The notes under the pieces: model-generated
What the model was told of the DNA's origin: nothing
Seen by the model: only the letters and a program-made list of their open reading frames with translations
The model's database searches: none
Part shown: positions 32,016-41,532 of the stretch, in pieces
Position numbering within the stretch: position 1 is the stretch's first letter
Layout of the letters: every line of letters begins with the position of its first letter
Position numbers and translations under genes: made by a program
NCBI GenBank assembly: GCA_934486895.1
Contig: CAKSQZ010000001.1
Coordinates: 196,869 to 260,868 of the forward strand
Origin: an uncultured Eubacteriales bacterium
Lineage (GTDB): Bacteria > Bacillota > Clostridia > Oscillospirales > Acutalibacteraceae
Length of the DNA stretch: 64,000 bases
Direction of reading: 5' to 3'

Positions 32016-33881
32016 TTATTTCAGCGGTTCAAAATCGGAGGCGGGGTGCTTACAGAGCGGGCAGATAAAGTCGGGCGGCAGTGTATCACCCTCATAGACA
32101 TATCCGCAGATCTTGCAGATAAAGCCTTTCTTTTTCTCGTCTGCCATAGGCGGCTTCGGCTTGACATTATCGAAATAATACTGATATGTCATGCTGTCGT
32201 CCTCGCTGAGCGACTGCGCTTCGGTTATATCGGCGACAAACAGAATATGTGTGCCGAGGTCGATCTGCTTTGTGACAACGGCGCTCAAAAACGCATTTGC
32301 ATGGCGCTTGAGATAGAAAAGCCCGTTTGCCGAACGGCCGTAATCATCGCTGCTTTCATCGAATTTATCGACATCTTTCCCGCTTTGAAATCCGAAATGC
32401 TTTATCAGTTTAAACGGTGCGTCGGTCGTGAGCACCGAAATATTAAGCACCCCGCTCTTTCTTATCAGCTCGGCGGTGTGGTTTTGCTTGTTGACGCACA
32501 CGCCGACGGTTATCGGCGACGCTGTGAGCTGAGTGACGGTGTTCACAATGCACCCGCCGTGTTTACCGCCGTCGGCGGACGACACGACATACAGCCCGTA
32601 GGACAGCGAGAACATCGCCTGCTCATCGACTTCTCCCTGCTCATCGACTTCTCCCGCCTGCTGCTCTGCCGTCCGCGGCTTCGGCATAGTGTCATATAAG
32701 CTGTCGGCAAGTTTATAGAGCTCATCGAGCTGACTTTCCTTGAGCGATGAACGCAATGTCAGCGTATTCTCGAGCACGGTGATATTCTTGCAGGACTCGA
32801 GCAGCTTTCTCATAAGTGAGCCTGACGTCGGCGCCCACGAACCGTTTTCGACGATCGCCACCGTTCGGTTTTGCAGATTGTGCGCCTTTAGATCGTGCAG
32901 CAGGGTTTCCATATTCACGAAAATGCCTGCGTTATAAGTTGTCGAAGCGAGCACGATATGACTGCACCTGAACGCCTCGGCTACAATGTATGACGGATGC
33001 GTTACCGAAACATCATAGGTCTTGATATTATGAACGCCGTTTTCGGCAAGCCGAGCGGCGATAAGCTGAGCGGCGTTTTCGGTGTTGCCGTAGACCGAGG
33101 CATACGCTATAAGCACCGCATTTTCCTCGGGCGTATAACTGCTCCAATGCTGATATTTATCGACAAACCAGCCGATATTCCTGCGGATAACGGGGCCGTG
33201 CAGAGGGCAGACCGTCTCGATTTCGAGCGACTGCGCCTTTTTCAGCAGAGCCTGCACCTGAACGCCGTATTTTCCGACGATATTGACATAATATCTTCTC
33301 GCTTCATCGCCGAAATCGCGCTGATAATCCAGCTCCTCATCGGTGATATTTCCCGAAAGAGCGCCGAATGTTCCGAATGCGTCCGCCGAGAAAAGCGTTT
33401 TTGTGAGATGATCGTAAGTCACCATGACCTCCGGCCAATGCACCATCGGCGCCATCACAAAGCTGAGCGTGCGGGAACCTGTGTCGAAGGTGTCGCTCTC
33501 CTTGACGGTGATAAGGCGGCTGTCGAGATCAAAGGTGAAAAAGCGGCGGATCATATCGGCGGCTTTTTGGTTTGTTATTATCTTGACCTCGGGGTAGCGC
33601 AGCACCAGCTCCTGCATGGTCGCGCAGTGGTCAGGCTCCATGTGGTTGACTATCAGGTAATCGAGCGGTCTGCCCGAAAGAGCGGCTTCGATATTCTCGA
33701 AAAACTGAGCGGAAACCGACTTATCCACCGTGTCTAAAAGCACAGTTTTCTCATCGGTCAAAAGATACGAGTTGTAGGAAACGCCGTTTGACAACGGATA
33801 AACATTCTCAAAAAGCGCAAGCCTGCGGTCGCTCGCACCGACATAATACATATTTTCATTCAGACGCTTTATGCAATACAT
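32016..33881 (-). CDS. Flavodiiron protein fused to flavin reductase and rubredoxin
   Basis: Reduces O2 to water and/or NO to N2O; 621 aa in four modules. Residues 1-250 are the metallo-beta-lactamase-like diiron domain (H80-x-E82-x-D84-H85; further ligand regions MVHWPEV and CPLHGP). Residues 255-395 are a flavodoxin domain (ASVYGNTENAA, ASTTYNAGIF). Residues about 420-575 are a flavin-reductase-like domain (GCIVNTVTQLTASPITVGVCVNKQNHT). Residues 588-621 are a rubredoxin (CKICGYVYEG...FICPLCKH). The linker has a duplicated GEVDEQ encoded by a 15-18-bp tandem repeat. Rubredoxin in cis suggests direct electron delivery. It is divergent from a Crp/Fnr gene. Confidence 0.94.
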   Translation of the reverse strand: MYCIKRLNENMYYVGASDRRLALFENVYPLSNGVSYNSYLLTDEKTVLLDTVDKSVSAQFFENIEAALSGRPLDYLIVNHMEPDHCATMQELVLRYPEVKIITNQKAADMIRRFFTFDLDSRLITVKESDTFDTGSRTLSFVMAPMVHWPEVMVTYDHLTKTLFSADAFGTFGALSGNITDEELDYQRDFGDEARRYYVNIVGKYGVQVQALLKKAQSLEIETVCPLHGPVIRRNIGWFVDKYQHWSSYTPEENAVLIAYASVYGNTENAAQLIAARLAENGVHNIKTYDVSVTHPSYIVAEAFRCSHIVLASTTYNAGIFVNMETLLHDLKAHNLQNRTVAIVENGSWAPTSGSLMRKLLESCKNITVLENTLTLRSSLKESQLDELYKLADSLYDTMPKPRTAEQQAGEVDEQGEVDEQAMFSLSYGLYVVSSADGGKHGGCIVNTVTQLTASPITVGVCVNKQNHTAELIRKSGVLNISVLTTDAPFKLIKHFGFQSGKDVDKFDESSDDYGRSANGLFYLKRHANAFLSAVVTKQIDLGTHILFVADITEAQSLSEDDSMTYQYYFDNVKPKPPMADEKKKGFICKICGYVYEGDTLPPDFICPLCKHPASDFEPLK

Positions 33882-33930
33882 AAAAATCGCTCCTTTTCTT
33901 TTGTATTTTAACCTAAATTGCGATAAATAC

Positions 33931-33989
33931 TTGACTTTACAAACATATTATAGTACGATTAAACCGTAATGTCTGTTGTTTTTACAACA
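33931..33989. promoter_or_regulatory. Overlapping divergent promoters with a Crp/Fnr-like palindrome
   Basis: Plus: TTGACT (33931-33936), 17 bp, TACGAT (33954-33959) toward the regulator. Minus: CAGACA (33970-33975), 17 bp, TATAAT (33947-33952) toward the flavodiiron gene. TGTTGT-TTTT-ACAACA (33974-33989) is a perfect 6-bp inverted repeat that overlaps the minus -35 and lies just after the plus start site. One protein bound here would affect both genes. Confidence 0.65.
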
Positions 33990-34040
33990 AATTAAAAATT
34001 TTTAGGAAAAATGTTTTCCTGATTTGAGGGGAGTTTTTAT

Positions 34041-34709
34041 ATGCAATACTTCAAAACGCTTAGCGACAGCGAACTGTTTTGCGGCATCGGCGATGATGAG
34101 CTTGAAGCGATGCTCCCCTGCCTCATGGTGAGAGAGAAGGACTATAAAGCCGGAGAATACATCTTCAAAAGCCGCGACAAAGCCGAGAATATCGGGCTTG
34201 TCTGCCGTGGAAGCGTGCATATAACCGACGAGGATTTTTGGGGCAACCGCACTATCGTGACCCGTGTCGGCGCACACGAGCTTTTTTCGGTATCGTATGC
34301 GCTCACACAGACGGCGGCGGGGTTTTCTGCCGTTGCCGCGGAGGACAGCACCGTTATTCTGCTGAACGCTCCGAGGGCGGGAAAGCTCTGCCCGAAAGCC
34401 TGTTCGGGGCATAAAAAGATGATAAGCAACCTTTTGAATGTGGTATCTCAGGACAATTTAAAGCTCTCGAACAAGATCGAGCATATTTCAAAGCGCACCA
34501 CCCGAAACAAGCTTTTATCGTATCTTTCGGAGCAGGCACATTCATCGAAGTCGGATTCGTTTGAGATCCCGTTCAACCGTCAGCAGCTCGCCGACTATCT
34601 CGCAGTAGACCGCAGCGCAATGTCGAACGAGCTTTCAAAAATGCAGCGCGAGGGTATGGTGCGGTTTAAGGGAAGCCGATTCACACTCACCAAAAACGCG
34701 GATATTTAA
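34041..34709 (+). CDS. Crp/Fnr-family transcriptional regulator
   Basis: Protein of 222 aa: N-terminal cyclic-nucleotide-binding-like beta-barrel (ETLSDSELFCGIGDDELEAML to residue about 120), long dimer helix, and C-terminal winged HTH (FNRQQLADYLAVDRSAMSNELSKMQREGMV). There is no N-terminal Fnr-type Cys cluster, so direct Fe-S oxygen sensing is unlikely; haem or redox sensing as in HcpR relatives is possible. The AGGGGAG SD is upstream of the ATG. It is divergent from the flavodiiron protein with a shared palindrome, so it probably controls that gene and itself. Confidence 0.9.
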   Translation: MQYFKTLSDSELFCGIGDDELEAMLPCLMVREKDYKAGEYIFKSRDKAENIGLVCRGSVHITDEDFWGNRTIVTRVGAHELFSVSYALTQTAAGFSAVAAEDSTVILLNAPRAGKLCPKACSGHKKMISNLLNVVSQDNLKLSNKIEHISKRTTRNKLLSYLSEQAHSSKSDSFEIPFNRQQLADYLAVDRSAMSNELSKMQREGMVRFKGSRFTLTKNADI

Positions 34710-34719
34710 GGAGGTCAAT

Positions 34720-35757
34720 ATGGCGCAGAGATCATCGCTTAAAGCAACCGATTTAAAAAAGGCGTATCTTCTCATCGGGGAGGACGCTCTGCTCAAGAAA
34801 AAACAGCTCGACCGAATTGTGTCGGCCTGTCTTGCAGGCGCGTCACCCGATTTCGACTATGCCGACCTGGACGGCAGGCAGCTCGATCTGGACACGCTTT
34901 GCGACGAGCTGATACGCTATCCGCTGATGGCAGAGAAAAGATGCGTTGTTGTGACAAATCTGCGGTTTCCGTCGCTCTCACCGACCGATAAAAAGCGGCT
35001 GTGCAACGCTGTGAAGTCGCTTTCCGACACGGTGTGCTTTGTTATTTATCAAAGCGGTATCGCCGTTGACCGCCGCCGACCCGAGGGATTTTTGCCGCTC
35101 ATTAAAGCGATTGAGTCGGCAGGCGAGGTCATGGATTTCGAACATGAAACTCCGGCTCAGCTCAGGACGGCTCTTTCGGAGTTTTGCCGCCGCAGAGGGG
35201 TGCGGCTCGATTCGAGCGTTGCGGAATATATGACGCAGGTGTGCTCAAGGGATCTCGGCATACTCAAAAATGAAGCGGACAAGCTGTGCTATGTCTGCAA
35301 GGAGCGCGGCATTATTCAAAAGGCGGACATTGACCTTGTTTGCAGCCGTATGCCGAGCGCGAGGATATTCGACCTTGCCGACGCTGTGATAGGCTGCCGC
35401 GCCGCAGACGCTATGAAGATAATCGACGGGCTTTTGTTTGAGGGGCTGGTGCCCGCCCAGCTCTGCTCGGCTGTGTGCGGCACATTTATCGATATTTATC
35501 GGCAGGGGGCTGCTATGGAAGCCGACGAGTCGGTGGCAGACAGCGCAAAGCGGTTCGGCTGCCCCGCAAGACGGGCTTTTCTGCTTGAGCGCGCGAGAAA
35601 GCTTGCCAAAATGATGACGCCGAGCGCAAGGCGCGAGAGTCTTGATATACTTCAAAGCACCGATCAGAAGCTGAAATCGAGCGGTCAGGACGGCAGGGCG
35701 GCAATAGAAGAATGTGCGCTCAGGCTGATAACGGTCATAAAGGGGGCAAAAGTGTGA
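34720..35757 (+). CDS. holA: DNA polymerase III delta subunit
   Basis: Clamp-loader subunit of 345 aa that opens the beta clamp. N-terminal AYLLIGEDALLKKKQLDRIV and FVIYQSGIAVDRRRPEGF, and the helical C-terminal collar domain, match HolA. SD AAGGAGG precedes the ATG, 10 bp after the crp-like gene. It shares a 4-bp overlap (GTGA) with the RNase M5-like gene, so holA, the RNase M5-like gene and uvrC form an operon. Confidence 0.93.
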   Translation: MAQRSSLKATDLKKAYLLIGEDALLKKKQLDRIVSACLAGASPDFDYADLDGRQLDLDTLCDELIRYPLMAEKRCVVVTNLRFPSLSPTDKKRLCNAVKSLSDTVCFVIYQSGIAVDRRRPEGFLPLIKAIESAGEVMDFEHETPAQLRTALSEFCRRRGVRLDSSVAEYMTQVCSRDLGILKNEADKLCYVCKERGIIQKADIDLVCSRMPSARIFDLADAVIGCRAADAMKIIDGLLFEGLVPAQLCSAVCGTFIDIYRQGAAMEADESVADSAKRFGCPARRAFLLERARKLAKMMTPSARRESLDILQSTDQKLKSSGQDGRAAIEECALRLITVIKGAKV

Positions 35758-36350
35758 TAAAGCTCAGCGAGGCTGTTATAGTTGAAGGAAAATACGACAA
35801 AATAAAACTCAGCGGCATTATCGACGCACTTATCATTCCGACCGACGGCTTCGGTATTTTCAACAATAAGGATAAAGCGAAGCTGATAAACACTCTTGCG
35901 AAAACAAGAGGGATAATTATTATGACAGATCCCGACTCGGCGGGTTTTATGATCCGGCAGAAGATCCGTGAATGTGCGTCGGACGGCAGGGTAATAAATG
36001 TTTTTGTGCCCGATGTTTTCGGCAAGGAAAAGCGCAAAAAACAAGGCTCTAAAGAGGGCAAGCTCGGCGTTGAGGGGATCGATAAGGAAAAGATCCTTTC
36101 CGCTTTAAAGCGGGCGGGTGTGGTTCCGCTCGGCGTTGAGGGAAGTATCCGCAGCGGCGGTATCACAAAGGCGGATATGTTCGGGCAGGGGCTTTCGGGA
36201 ACACCGAATGCGGCACAGCGACGGGCTGAGCTGATCCGGTCGCTGGGGCTGCCCGAGAAAATGCCGCCGCCGCTTTTACTGGATACGCTGAATGTTTTGA
36301 TGACCAAAGAAGAATTTATTGATAAATGCAAAGAGGTATTTGATGACTGA
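35754..36350 (+). CDS. TOPRIM protein, RNase M5-like
   Basis: Protein of 198 aa. The TOPRIM domain carries the catalytic Glu (AVIVEGKYDK) and the DxD motif (IIMTDPDSAG), followed by KEGKLGVEGID, similar to the KxGVE region of RNase M5, and a C-terminal domain of the DUF4093 type. RNase M5 matures 5S rRNA in Firmicutes; that role is inferred. The GTG at 35754 overlaps the holA stop by 4 bp; the upstream ATG frame would run deep into holA. Confidence 0.85.
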   Translation: MIKLSEAVIVEGKYDKIKLSGIIDALIIPTDGFGIFNNKDKAKLINTLAKTRGIIIMTDPDSAGFMIRQKIRECASDGRVINVFVPDVFGKEKRKKQGSKEGKLGVEGIDKEKILSALKRAGVVPLGVEGSIRSGGITKADMFGQGLSGTPNAAQRRAELIRSLGLPEKMPPPLLLDTLNVLMTKEEFIDKCKEVFDD

Positions 36351-38187
36351 CACCGAAAGAATTGCAGCGCTTCAGAAAAAAGCGTTATCGCTGCCGAAGC
36401 TGCCCGGAGTGTATATAATGAAAGGCAAAGACGGCGGCATTATCTATATCGGCAAGGCAAAGGTGCTTAAAAACCGTGTTTCGCAATACTTCACAAATAT
36501 CATTGCCCACACCGAAAAGGTGCGGCAGATGGTGCTTCATGCCTTTGATTTTGAATATATCATCTGCGACAGCGAGTTTGAAGCGCTTGTGCTCGAAAAC
36601 TCGCTTATCAAGCAAAATCAGCCGAAATACAATATTCTGCTCAAGGACGATAAGGGAAGTCATTATGTCCATGTGACAAATGAGGAGTATCCGAGGATAA
36701 CCGCCGAAAAGCAGCAGCTCGACGGCGGCAGAAACATCGGGCCTTATAATTCGGGATATATCGTGTCCGCCGCGGTCGACGAAGCGAAAAAAGCGTTTGG
36801 TCTGCCGCTTTGCAAAAAGGTCTTTAAAAGCGGAATGAAAAAACAGCGCCCCTGCCTTAACTATTTCATCGGGCTGTGCCGCTCGCCCTGCTCGGGCAGA
36901 ATGAGCAAGGAGGAGTATCTCGATGCGACCGAGCGCGCCCTGGATCTTATCAAAAACGGTGCGGGCAGCGTTGTTTCGGAGCTGAAAAAACAGATGGAGG
37001 AATGCTCCGAGCGGCTGGAATTTGAAAAGGCGGCATATCTTCGGGACCGCATTTCGGCGATCGAGAAGATCGGCGAAAAACAAAAGGTCGTGTTATCCCA
37101 CGGCGAGGATATGGATGTCATCGCCTGTGTGGACGGCAACACAGCCGCCTGCTGCGAGGTGTTCCGCTATCGTGGCGGTCTGCTTGCCGACAGAGAGCAT
37201 TTCTTTATAGATAAAATCGAGAGCATTCCGCAGACATTGTCCGAGTTTATTCCGCGCTATTATTCCATGCGGCGCGACTGCCCGAAAAATCTTTTGCTCG
37301 AGACGCTCCCCGAGGACGCTCAGACGATAGAAGAATATTTATCATCGCTCTCGGGCAGAAAGGTCAGTATCAGCGTTCCTCAGCGCGGCGATAAGGCGAA
37401 GCTGCTTTCTATGTGCCGCACAAACTGTGCGGAACGCCTTGTTAAAAAGCAGGGCGGCAATATCAAAACGACTTCCGCGCTCGACGAGCTGAAAACCATG
37501 CTGTCTCTTCAAAAGATCCCCGAATACATCGAGGCTTATGATATTTCCCACACCGCGGGAGAAGACGCTGTCGGCGGTATGGTCGTTTTCAAAAACGGCG
37601 TGCCGCTCAAAAAGGCGTATCGCAAGTTTGCGATAAACGGCATCGGCAACGACGACTACGCTTCAATGGCGCAGGTGATAACGCGGCGTATCGGCGAGTA
37701 CCGCAAGAATAAAGACGGCGGCGACGAATTTTTCGGCAGACTGCCCGATCTTATCCTGCTCGACGGCGGCGCGGGTCAGCTCTCGGCGGTGCTTGACGCT
37801 ATACCGCCGCTCCCGTCGCCCCTGCCGATCTTCGGCATGGTGAAGGACGATAAGCACCGCACACGCGCGCTTGTCGGCACGGGCGGCGAGATACAGATCA
37901 AGGCGACACGCTCTGTCTACACGCTGATCTCATCGATACAGGACGAGGTGCACAGATTTGCGATAGGTTATCATCACAAGAAGCACAAAAAGCGCACGCT
38001 CACTCTGAGCCTTACCCAGGTGGACGGTATCGGCAAAACAAGAGCCGCCGAACTGATAAAGCATTTCGGCGATATAAATAAGATAGCCGTTGCCGATATC
38101 GATGAGCTAAAAAAAGTTCCGGGCATGAACGAGCGCTCTGCAAAGGCTGTTTTTGATTTTTATCACAACTTCGGCGAAAACAGTTGA
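36343..38187 (+). CDS. uvrC: Excinuclease ABC subunit C
   Basis: Nucleotide-excision-repair endonuclease of 614 aa that makes both incisions. The N-terminal GIY-YIG nuclease is visible (PGVYIMKGKDGGIIYIGKAKVLKNRV), then a UVR motif (EECSERLEFEKAAYLRDRI), the RNase H-like domain (EAYDISHTAGEDAVGGMVVF; LILLDGGAGQLSAV) and C-terminal tandem HhH (VDGIGKTRAAELIKHFG, VPGMNERSAKAV). The ATG at 36343 with AGAGG overlaps the upstream gene by 8 bp. Confidence 0.97.
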   Translation: MTDTERIAALQKKALSLPKLPGVYIMKGKDGGIIYIGKAKVLKNRVSQYFTNIIAHTEKVRQMVLHAFDFEYIICDSEFEALVLENSLIKQNQPKYNILLKDDKGSHYVHVTNEEYPRITAEKQQLDGGRNIGPYNSGYIVSAAVDEAKKAFGLPLCKKVFKSGMKKQRPCLNYFIGLCRSPCSGRMSKEEYLDATERALDLIKNGAGSVVSELKKQMEECSERLEFEKAAYLRDRISAIEKIGEKQKVVLSHGEDMDVIACVDGNTAACCEVFRYRGGLLADREHFFIDKIESIPQTLSEFIPRYYSMRRDCPKNLLLETLPEDAQTIEEYLSSLSGRKVSISVPQRGDKAKLLSMCRTNCAERLVKKQGGNIKTTSALDELKTMLSLQKIPEYIEAYDISHTAGEDAVGGMVVFKNGVPLKKAYRKFAINGIGNDDYASMAQVITRRIGEYRKNKDGGDEFFGRLPDLILLDGGAGQLSAVLDAIPPLPSPLPIFGMVKDDKHRTRALVGTGGEIQIKATRSVYTLISSIQDEVHRFAIGYHHKKHKKRTLTLSLTQVDGIGKTRAAELIKHFGDINKIAVADIDELKKVPGMNERSAKAVFDFYHNFGENS

Positions 38188-38212
38188 ATTCGGGAATAAA
38201 ATGTTGTAGAAT
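38184..38212 (+). promoter_or_regulatory. Sigma-A promoter before degV
   Basis: TTGAAT (38184-38189, overlapping the uvrC stop), 17-bp spacer, TAGAAT (38207-38212). Confidence 0.65.
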
Positions 38213-38235
38213 AGCTTTTCAGAGGGGGGAGTTTT

Positions 38236-39099
38236 ATGAATTACAGACTCATTACCGACGCTACCGCCGATATGGATATGTCGCAGTGCAGTGCCGATGT
38301 GCTTTGCATGGGTGTAACGATCGACGGCGAGCCGTTTTCCTACGGTCCCGGCGGCAATATAACCGCCGATGAATTTTATGATAAACTGCGGTCGGGTGCA
38401 AAAGCGTCCACCTCGCAGATACCGCCGCGCGAATTTGTCGATCGGTTCAAGCCGATCCTTGCAGGCGGCGAGGACATTTTGTATCTCTGCTTTTCTTCCG
38501 CGCTTTCAGGGACATATCAGTCCGCCTGCATTGCCGCAGAGGAGCTCAGAGAACGCTTCCCCGACAGAAAGATAGAAGTCGTCGATACGCTTTCTGCGTC
38601 TATCCGCGAGGGCTTTCTTGTGAGAGAGGCGTGCCGCAGATACAACGAGGGCATGGAGCTTGACCGTCTTGTTAAATGGATAGCGGAAAATAACCGCAAT
38701 ATCGATTGTCAGTTCACTGTCGATGATCTCGAATCGCTCAGAGCAGGCGGCAGAATTTCACGCACTGCGGCGGTCTTGGGCGGCGCTTTGCAAATAAAGC
38801 CGATGCTCGGAATGAACAAAAAGGGCGCGCTCGAGCTGACAGGCAAGGTCAGAGGCCGCAAAAAGTCGATCGAGATGCTTTTTATGTACTATGCCGACAG
38901 GCATGACGAGACTTCCCGCGATATTCTGATAGGGCACGCGAGCGCACCGGACGATGCAAAGGCGCTTTGCGATATGATAAGATCGAAGTTTCCGAAAGCA
39001 AAGCCCGTTATCTGCGATATCGGCCCGATAATCGGCGTACATACAGGGGCGGGAATGCTCTCGGTTTGCTTTTATAAAGATAAGGAAATTAAGGAGTAG
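38236..39099 (+). CDS. DegV family fatty-acid-binding protein
   Basis: Protein of 287 aa with the two-domain DegV fold: TDATADM at the N-terminus, the lipid-contacting ASTSQIPPREFVD, SSALSGTYQSACIAA, and the C-terminal IGHASAPDDAKAL and GPIIGVHTGAGMLSVCF. DegV/FakB proteins bind fatty acids for phosphorylation by FakA. No fakA is adjacent. The SD is GGGGGGAG and the promoter at 38184-38212 is its own. It is followed after 6 bp by the esterase gene. Confidence 0.9.
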   Translation: MNYRLITDATADMDMSQCSADVLCMGVTIDGEPFSYGPGGNITADEFYDKLRSGAKASTSQIPPREFVDRFKPILAGGEDILYLCFSSALSGTYQSACIAAEELRERFPDRKIEVVDTLSASIREGFLVREACRRYNEGMELDRLVKWIAENNRNIDCQFTVDDLESLRAGGRISRTAAVLGGALQIKPMLGMNKKGALELTGKVRGRKKSIEMLFMYYADRHDETSRDILIGHASAPDDAKALCDMIRSKFPKAKPVICDIGPIIGVHTGAGMLSVCFYKDKEIKE

Positions 39100-39105
39100 C
39101 TTGAA

Positions 39106-39909
39106 ATGATCTTAAAGAAAATCGTTTTCGATCAAGAGAAAAATGTTTATATGAACGCATATCTCTATGAAAAGTCGGACGAATTGCCCGAGCTTAAAAA
39201 ACGGCCGGCAGTTGTTGTCTGCCCCGGCGGCGGATACCGTATCTGCTCGGCGCGCGAGGCAGATCCGATCGCACTGAAATATGTGGCGCAGGGATTCAAC
39301 ACCTTTGTGCTTTACTACTCGCTGAACGACTATTCGGTTTTCCCGAACAGCGTCTGCGATCTTTCGAGAGCGCTCAAGCACATTCGCGACAACGCCGAGG
39401 AATACGGTGTTTTGAGCGATAAGATAGCGGTTTGCGGATTTTCCGCAGGCGGCCATGTCGCGGCGACTCTGGGTACGCTCTGGAACGATCCCGAAATTCA
39501 AAAAGCGGCAGGTGTCAGCGGTGAAGAAAACCGCCCGAACGCAATGATACTCGGCTATGCCGTCACCTCGACAAAGTGGATCTACACAAATGACGATGAC
39601 TTTCCGATCATACGTTCGATCCCGCCCGAAAAAAGAGCCGAGCGGCTCGACTGCGCAGGCAACATCGGCGATCATACTCCGCCGGCGTTTTTGTTCCACA
39701 CGCAGGAGGACAATACCGTCCCCGTGACGGACAGTCTTGATTTCGCCCGTGCGATGATAGATAAGGGCAGGCCGTGCGAGCTGCATATCTTCCCGAACGG
39801 CTGGCACGGGCTTTCGCTCGCGACAAAGCTCACAGGCGCCGAGTTTGACGATGTTGCACAGTGGATGCCGCTGAGTGTGAACTGGCTGAAACGAACTTTT
39901 GATTTTTAA
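39106..39909 (+). CDS. Alpha/beta-hydrolase (carboxylesterase, possible xylan esterase)
   Basis: Cytosolic serine esterase of 267 aa. The oxyanion-hole segment is CPGGGY (39-44), the nucleophile elbow GFSAGG (S113), the Asp likely D202 in QEDNTVPV, and His H234 in GWHGLSL. The layout matches BD-FAE/acetyl-xylan-esterase-like hydrolases common in plant-fibre degraders. There is no signal peptide. Substrate is inferred from family only. Coupled to degV (6-bp gap) and followed by a strong terminator. Confidence 0.85.
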   Translation: MILKKIVFDQEKNVYMNAYLYEKSDELPELKKRPAVVVCPGGGYRICSAREADPIALKYVAQGFNTFVLYYSLNDYSVFPNSVCDLSRALKHIRDNAEEYGVLSDKIAVCGFSAGGHVAATLGTLWNDPEIQKAAGVSGEENRPNAMILGYAVTSTKWIYTNDDDFPIIRSIPPEKRAERLDCAGNIGDHTPPAFLFHTQEDNTVPVTDSLDFARAMIDKGRPCELHIFPNGWHGLSLATKLTGAEFDDVAQWMPLSVNWLKRTFDF

Positions 39910-39920
39910 AAAACAAGCAA

Positions 39921-39950
39921 AAAAGCTCCGCTTAAAAAAGCGGAGCTTTT
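39921..39950. terminator. Bidirectional terminator between the esterase gene and putP
   Basis: Perfect 13-bp arms AAAAGCTCCGCTT and complement with a 4-nt loop and A/T runs; the two genes converge here. Confidence 0.85.
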
Positions 39951-39963
39951 GATTTGCAGCGAA

Positions 39964-41532
39964 TTAAACGCCTGTGTAGTGCTTTGCCTTTTCAAATTCC
40001 TCTTCAATCTGCTCGGAGGGTTTCGCTGTGCAAAGCGAAACAACAACGATAAACAGGCAGGAAACAAGGAATGCCGGCAGCAGCTCGTAGATCCCGAAGA
40101 CTCCGCCGAGCGGCTTTAAGAGCAGTTTCCAGACAAACACCGAAACGCCGCCTGCGAGCATACCCGCAACAGCGCCCTGACGGTTGACTCGCTTCCAGAA
40201 CAGCGAGAACAGAATGATCGGGCCGAATGTTGCGCCGAATCCCGACCATGCAAACGAAACAACTTCAAAGATAATGCTCTTTTCGTTCCATGCGATCGCC
40301 ATGCCGACCAAAGTGATAGCGACAAGAATTATTCTTGAAACACGCATTACCTGCTTGTCGGTAGCGTCCTTTTTGATAACGCCCTCAAAAAGATTTTTCG
40401 ATACAGCCGAGGTTGCGATAAGCAAATACGAATCAGACGAGCTGATAGTCGCGGCGAGGATACCCGCCATGACAATGCCTGCCACAACAGGGTGGAACAG
40501 CAGCTTTGCAAGATTCGCAAAGACATTCTCGGCGCCGCTTTGTGTTGCGAGGCTGGGATCGGTGGGCAGAATATATCTTCCGAGAATACCGATAAACACC
40601 GCCGCCGCGAGCGAGATCAGCACCCAAACGGTTGCGATACGGCGCGAACGCTTGAGCTCAGAGCCCTTGCGGATAGCCATAAATCTCAAAAGCACCTGCG
40701 GAACACCGAAATAGCCGAGACCCCATGAAGCGGTGGAGATGATGGATAAAAAGCCGTAGTCCGTAGCCGAGCCGAACAGCGGAGCACTGCCCGCCGCCTG
40801 CTGAACGCCTGCCGCGTCGGTCACGGGTGTCGCCATCTGTGTGAGCGAGAAGAAGCCGGGAATGCTCTGCGCATTCTCGATAACAGCGCCGAAGCCGCCT
40901 GCATGAACAACGCCGACTCCGACAACGCCGACAAGTGCGATTATCATAACGATAGCCTGCATAAAGTCGGAAGCGCTTTCGGCAAGAAATCCGCCGATAG
41001 CCGTGTAGAGCAGAACGAACAGCGCACCCACGATCATCATTGAATGATAGGAAAATCCGAAAAGTCCCGAGAAGAGCTTACCGCAGGTAACAAAGCAGGA
41101 AGCCGCATAGATCGTGAAGAAAATAAGAATGAACAGCGCGGAGATCGTGAGAATGATCTTCTTTTTCTCATGAAAACGGTTGCTTAAAAAGTCCGGCACG
41201 GTTATCGAATCGCCGGATACGATCGAATATGCGCGCAGTCTTTTTGAAACGAGCAGCCAGTTGATATATGTTCCGACTGCAAGACCGATCGCTGTCCATG
41301 CGGCGTCTGCAATGCCGCACCAATAAGCCACGCCCGGCAGACCCATAAGAAGCCAACCGCTCATATCGCTCGCCTCGGCGCTCATTGCGGCGACCCAAGG
41401 ATTAAGCGAGCGTCCGCCTAAAAAGTAGTTTTCGGAGTTTGCCTGCGATTTTTTCGCAAAGAAAACGCCGATCCCTATAACGATGAGCATATAAGCGACC
41501 ATCGCAATAAGGATTTGCCATTTGTCTCCCAT
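39964..41532 (-). CDS. putP: Sodium/proline symporter
   Basis: Membrane transporter of the SSS family, 522 aa, about 13 transmembrane segments. ENYFLGGRSLNPWVAAMSAEASDMSGWLLMGLPGVAY contains the Na-binding region, and GGFLAESASDFMQAIVMI and the GILAATISSSDSYLLIATSAVSKNLF segment are typical of PutP. It imports proline with Na+, for nutrition or osmoprotection. The SD is AAAGGGG. Its own promoter is at 41640-41668 and its leader is about 100 nt. Confidence 0.93.
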   Translation of the reverse strand: MGDKWQILIAMVAYMLIVIGIGVFFAKKSQANSENYFLGGRSLNPWVAAMSAEASDMSGWLLMGLPGVAYWCGIADAAWTAIGLAVGTYINWLLVSKRLRAYSIVSGDSITVPDFLSNRFHEKKKIILTISALFILIFFTIYAASCFVTCGKLFSGLFGFSYHSMMIVGALFVLLYTAIGGFLAESASDFMQAIVMIIALVGVVGVGVVHAGGFGAVIENAQSIPGFFSLTQMATPVTDAAGVQQAAGSAPLFGSATDYGFLSIISTASWGLGYFGVPQVLLRFMAIRKGSELKRSRRIATVWVLISLAAAVFIGILGRYILPTDPSLATQSGAENVFANLAKLLFHPVVAGIVMAGILAATISSSDSYLLIATSAVSKNLFEGVIKKDATDKQVMRVSRIILVAITLVGMAIAWNEKSIIFEVVSFAWSGFGATFGPIILFSLFWKRVNRQGAVAGMLAGGVSVFVWKLLLKPLGGVFGIYELLPAFLVSCLFIVVVSLCTAKPSEQIEEEFEKAKHYTGV

